64,000 bases of DNA from Pedobacter sp. MC2016-15 (GTDB taxonomy: Bacteria; Bacteroidota; Bacteroidia; Sphingobacteriales; Sphingobacteriaceae). A program made the position numbers and the translations under genes. Below, one piece after another: positions 61,626-64,000 of the stretch. Every line of letters starts with the position of its first letter. Positions within the stretch are counted from its first letter, which is position 1. The notes beneath the pieces were generated by a model. The model saw only the letters and a list, made by a program, of their open reading frames with translations, was not told the DNA's origin and did no database searches. Location: positions 1 through 64,000 of the forward strand of contig NZ_JAPIVS010000001.1 of the NCBI RefSeq assembly GCF_026239695.1, given 5' to 3'.

Positions 61626-62975
61626 ATGCAATCCTATGAACTCAACCGCACAGATGTAACCAAGTTAAAATCTGCACTAACCGGAAGCGATAGCCAGCTG
61701 GCTGTAATTTTGGATGAATATCACGCGTCCGAAATCGCGATTTTGTTTGAGAGTCTGACGCAGGATGACCGCCAGCGTATCATTAACCTGCTGCCCGTAG
61801 AAACGGCTTCGGAAATCCTTTCCGAGATGCACGAAGAAACGCATCCCGAAGAGCTTTTGCTGCAGCTACACCCGGATAAACGTACGGAAATCGTTGAAGA
61901 GCTGGACTATGATGATGCCACGGACATTATCTCCCAGATGGAAGAGCATGAGCAGAAGGAGATCCTCAGCGATCTGAGTGAAGATGATGCTTCGCATATC
62001 CGTAACCTGCTGAGCTACGACGAGGATACGGCGGGTGGACTCATGAATACGGAGTTCATCAGTATCCATTTAAAACTTACAAAAAAAGATGCCATAGACG
62101 AGATCATTCGCCAGAGCGAAGAGATCGAGGAGTTTTACACCATTTTTGTGGTAGATGATAACAATGTTTTCCAGGGAATAGTATCGCTGAAAGATATCAT
62201 CAAGGCGAAGGGAAATGTGCAGATTACCGAGTTGGTCAAGTCTGATGTGGCCTGGGTGAGCCCTGATACGGATCAGGAGGAAGTTGCCGGATTAATTTCC
62301 CAGTATAATATTACCAGTATCCCGGTACTGGATCATCAGATGAAGTTGCTGGGCAAGGTTACATTTGATGACGTGATCGACGTACTCGAGGCAGAAAACA
62401 CCGAGGACATTCTGAAGATATCCGGGGTATCCGAAGAAGAGGAACTGAGCGGTAATTGGCAGGAAGCGGTGAAATCAAGGCTGCCCTGGCTGATCATCAA
62501 CTTGGGAACAGCCTTCCTGGCATCAGCAGTGGTGCGTTATTTTGAACCCACAATTGCAAAGATAGCAGTGCTGTCGGCATACATGACCATTATTGCCGGT
62601 ATGGGTGGTAATGCAGCCACTCAGGCACTTGCGGTTACTGTGCGCAGGATCTCACTGTACGATCTCACGGATAATCAGGCTTACCGAACTGTCCTCAAAG
62701 AATTTACCGTAGGATTGATCAATGGTGCTGTTACAGGTCTGATCGTATTCGTTTTTGCGCTGTGTTTTGACGCTAATCCTTTACTGGGTGTCGTGATCTT
62801 CCTTGCCATGACCGGAAACCTGCTGATTGCAGGCGTGACTGGAGCGGGGATACCACTGATCCTGAAAAGGGTAGGGATAGACCCGGCAATCGCTTCATCG
62901 ATCATTATCACCACCTTTACAGACGTTTTCGGATTTATGCTACTACTTGGGCTCGCCAGCAAGTTATTGCTGTAA
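61626..62975 (+). CDS. mgtE: MgtE-family magnesium channel
   Basis: A 449-residue channel with the standard order: N domain (about 15-130, ILDEYHASEIAILFESL, EEHEQKEILSDLSEDDA), two CBS domains (about 140-255), plug helix, and five membrane helices (about 275-449) with AGMGGNAATQALAV and NLLIAGVTGAGIPLILKRVGIDPA. Mg2+ is sensed by the N and CBS domains. A TATCTTAG box ends 6 bases before its ATG. Confidence 0.95.
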   Translation: MQSYELNRTDVTKLKSALTGSDSQLAVILDEYHASEIAILFESLTQDDRQRIINLLPVETASEILSEMHEETHPEELLLQLHPDKRTEIVEELDYDDATDIISQMEEHEQKEILSDLSEDDASHIRNLLSYDEDTAGGLMNTEFISIHLKLTKKDAIDEIIRQSEEIEEFYTIFVVDDNNVFQGIVSLKDIIKAKGNVQITELVKSDVAWVSPDTDQEEVAGLISQYNITSIPVLDHQMKLLGKVTFDDVIDVLEAENTEDILKISGVSEEEELSGNWQEAVKSRLPWLIINLGTAFLASAVVRYFEPTIAKIAVLSAYMTIIAGMGGNAATQALAVTVRRISLYDLTDNQAYRTVLKEFTVGLINGAVTGLIVFVFALCFDANPLLGVVIFLAMTGNLLIAGVTGAGIPLILKRVGIDPAIASSIIITTFTDVFGFMLLLGLASKLLL

Positions 62976-62984
62976 GGGGAGGGC

Positions 62985-64000
62985 TTATAGTTTGATCTTT
63001 TCGCTCAGTTTGTAAATATCATACGCTACTTTCTGGATGAGGTCGAACTGTTCGATCACCAGCGCTTCATTGTTGTTCAGCAGCTTTTTATCATCATTTA
63101 CACTTTTGATCAGTGGAACATTACTCTGTTCTTCTTTGGGGGTAATAAGGAACTCTGCGGAAAGGTTTAACAGATAGAGGGTATTGTTGGCTATCGGCTT
63201 TAGCTCATCAGGTGTTGAAAAGAAAAATGCGTGTTCCTTATTGTATAGGGAAAGCGTGGCGATATAAGAAGACAGGAGGTGATTCAGCGCTGTAAACTGG
63301 TGCATTTCTTTCATCAGCTTCTGCTTGCTCTTGGGCTCAGAAAACATCCTCTGGAAGATTGATGATAAGTTCGCTGAGGTTACATATACTTCTTTCCGTG
63401 CCAGCTTATAATTCGTCAGGTTTTGTTCTGTAGCAAAATACAGCAGCGTCACTTCCTGGAAATAAGCCATGTTTGCACGCAGGGTATTGAGCATGGCTTC
63501 CTTGACGTTCTGGTGTTCCCAGTTAGGAAACAAAGTATAACTGCTCAGTAATGCTATTCCTGAACCGATCAGGGTATCATAAATCCTCTCTTTGGCGATG
63601 GAGAGACTACCCATACCGAGAAAATCAAACAGCACCAGGATATAGGGTGTCATGAATAACACGCTGACCACATAGTTTTTCCGCTGAAAACTGTAAGCCC
63701 CGATCATACAGAATAACAGGATAAAAAACAGGGTATTTTTATCGTTGATATACAACAGTATGCCCATGCCTATGAAAGCACCGATGATGGTTCCAAAAAG
63801 ACGTTCGTAGTTTCGTTGCTTGGTGAGACTGAAGCCGGGTTTGGAGATCACCAGGATGGTTAACAAGATCCAGTAGCTATGGGACGAATCCAGCATTCTG
63901 GCGACGATAAAACCGATGATCATCGCGATGGCTACCCTTAAGGAATGCCTGAAGGTTGCGGAACTAAAAGTGAGGTTATCATTGAATAACTTGATATCGA
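62985..64000 (-). CDS. FUSC-family inner-membrane protein, N-terminus beyond the window
   Basis: The frame continues from the internal Met at 63923 upstream to the window edge (25 more codons without a stop), so the gene is cut by the window end. The 338 visible residues include four to five membrane helices (MIIGFIVARM, ILLTILVISKPG, GTIIGAFIGMGILLYI, FILLFCMIGAYSF, VLFMTPYILVLFDFL) and a long cytoplasmic helical domain. The KPGFSLTKQRNYERLFGTIIG block is typical of the YccS/FUSC family, which is related to aromatic acid efflux proteins. This is the C-terminal half of a protein usually about 700 residues long. Confidence 0.85.
   Translation of the reverse strand, partial: DIKLFNDNLTFSSATFRHSLRVAIAMIIGFIVARMLDSSHSYWILLTILVISKPGFSLTKQRNYERLFGTIIGAFIGMGILLYINDKNTLFFILLFCMIGAYSFQRKNYVVSVLFMTPYILVLFDFLGMGSLSIAKERIYDTLIGSGIALLSSYTLFPNWEHQNVKEAMLNTLRANMAYFQEVTLLYFATEQNLTNYKLARKEVYVTSANLSSIFQRMFSEPKSKQKLMKEMHQFTALNHLLSSYIATLSLYNKEHAFFFSTPDELKPIANNTLYLLNLSAEFLITPKEEQSNVPLIKSVNDDKKLLNNNEALVIEQFDLIQKVAYDIYKLSEKIKL

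Overview
The window looks like chromosomal DNA of a Bacteroidetes bacterium of the Sphingobacteriaceae, most likely Pedobacter or a close relative. This is inferred from a SusC/SusD pair with a DUF6377-type regulator, TAnnTTTG-type promoter boxes, gene content (gltBD, galK/galM, mqo, WbqC, ORF6N, DUF4180) and codon style. No database search could be run, so the genus is an inference.

Layout. Positions 1-4900 are an AT-rich accessory stretch beside a tRNA-Lys(TTT). It holds a DUF4935-type PIN nuclease, decayed coding remnants, a cytoplasmic trypsin-like protease coupled to a protein with eleven octapeptide repeats, a GNAT-like protein, and attC-like inverted repeats. Positions 5100-7500 hold a DUF985 cupin, an inverted-repeat-bounded element with internal tandem repeats, and an ECF sigma operon. 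Positions 7476-16391 are a minus-strand locus resembling a polysaccharide utilisation locus (DUF6377 sensor-regulator, SusC, SusD, GMC oxidoreductase, gluconate-2-dehydrogenase-subunit-3-like protein) with no glycoside hydrolase; it probably imports and oxidises a sugar or glycoside. Positions 16.5-22.4 kb carry a zincless Fpg-type glycosylase whose tail is tandemly duplicated, a short CoiA-like nuclease, DUF4180, tRNA-Lys(CTT), a PNPOx-like stress protein, a LuxR regulator, secreted proteins and ORF6N.

Positions 22.5-25.1 kb are a second AT-rich islet at the 3' end of another tRNA-Lys(TTT). Three direct copies of the tRNA terminator region punctuate it, one of them carrying the 3' end of the tRNA. 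It contains an immunity-like protein, small membrane proteins and a possible 39-residue gene.

From 25.4 kb onward the window is core chromosome: gmhB-like phosphatase, transaldolase-like fsa, the SRP RNA gene (easily missed), gltBD (glutamate synthase), a SpoU methyltransferase, divergent galK/galM, a DsbA-like protein, two PAP2 phosphatases, a TonB receptor, pirin, a GH63-like glucosidase, proBA, mqo, a lipid A-type acyltransferase, an Lrp regulator, an RpoD paralogue with a small partner gene, the ribD-eamA-yigZ-bcr operon, prmC, xerD, aroQ, a glycosyltransferase, WbqC, two unrelated magnesium channels (corA, mgtE), and a FUSC protein cut by the window end.

The best candidates for something undescribed are the protease/octapeptide-repeat pair at 2412-3657, the tRNA-Lys islet with serial terminator repeats, and the sigma-70 paralogue with its coupled 129-residue partner.
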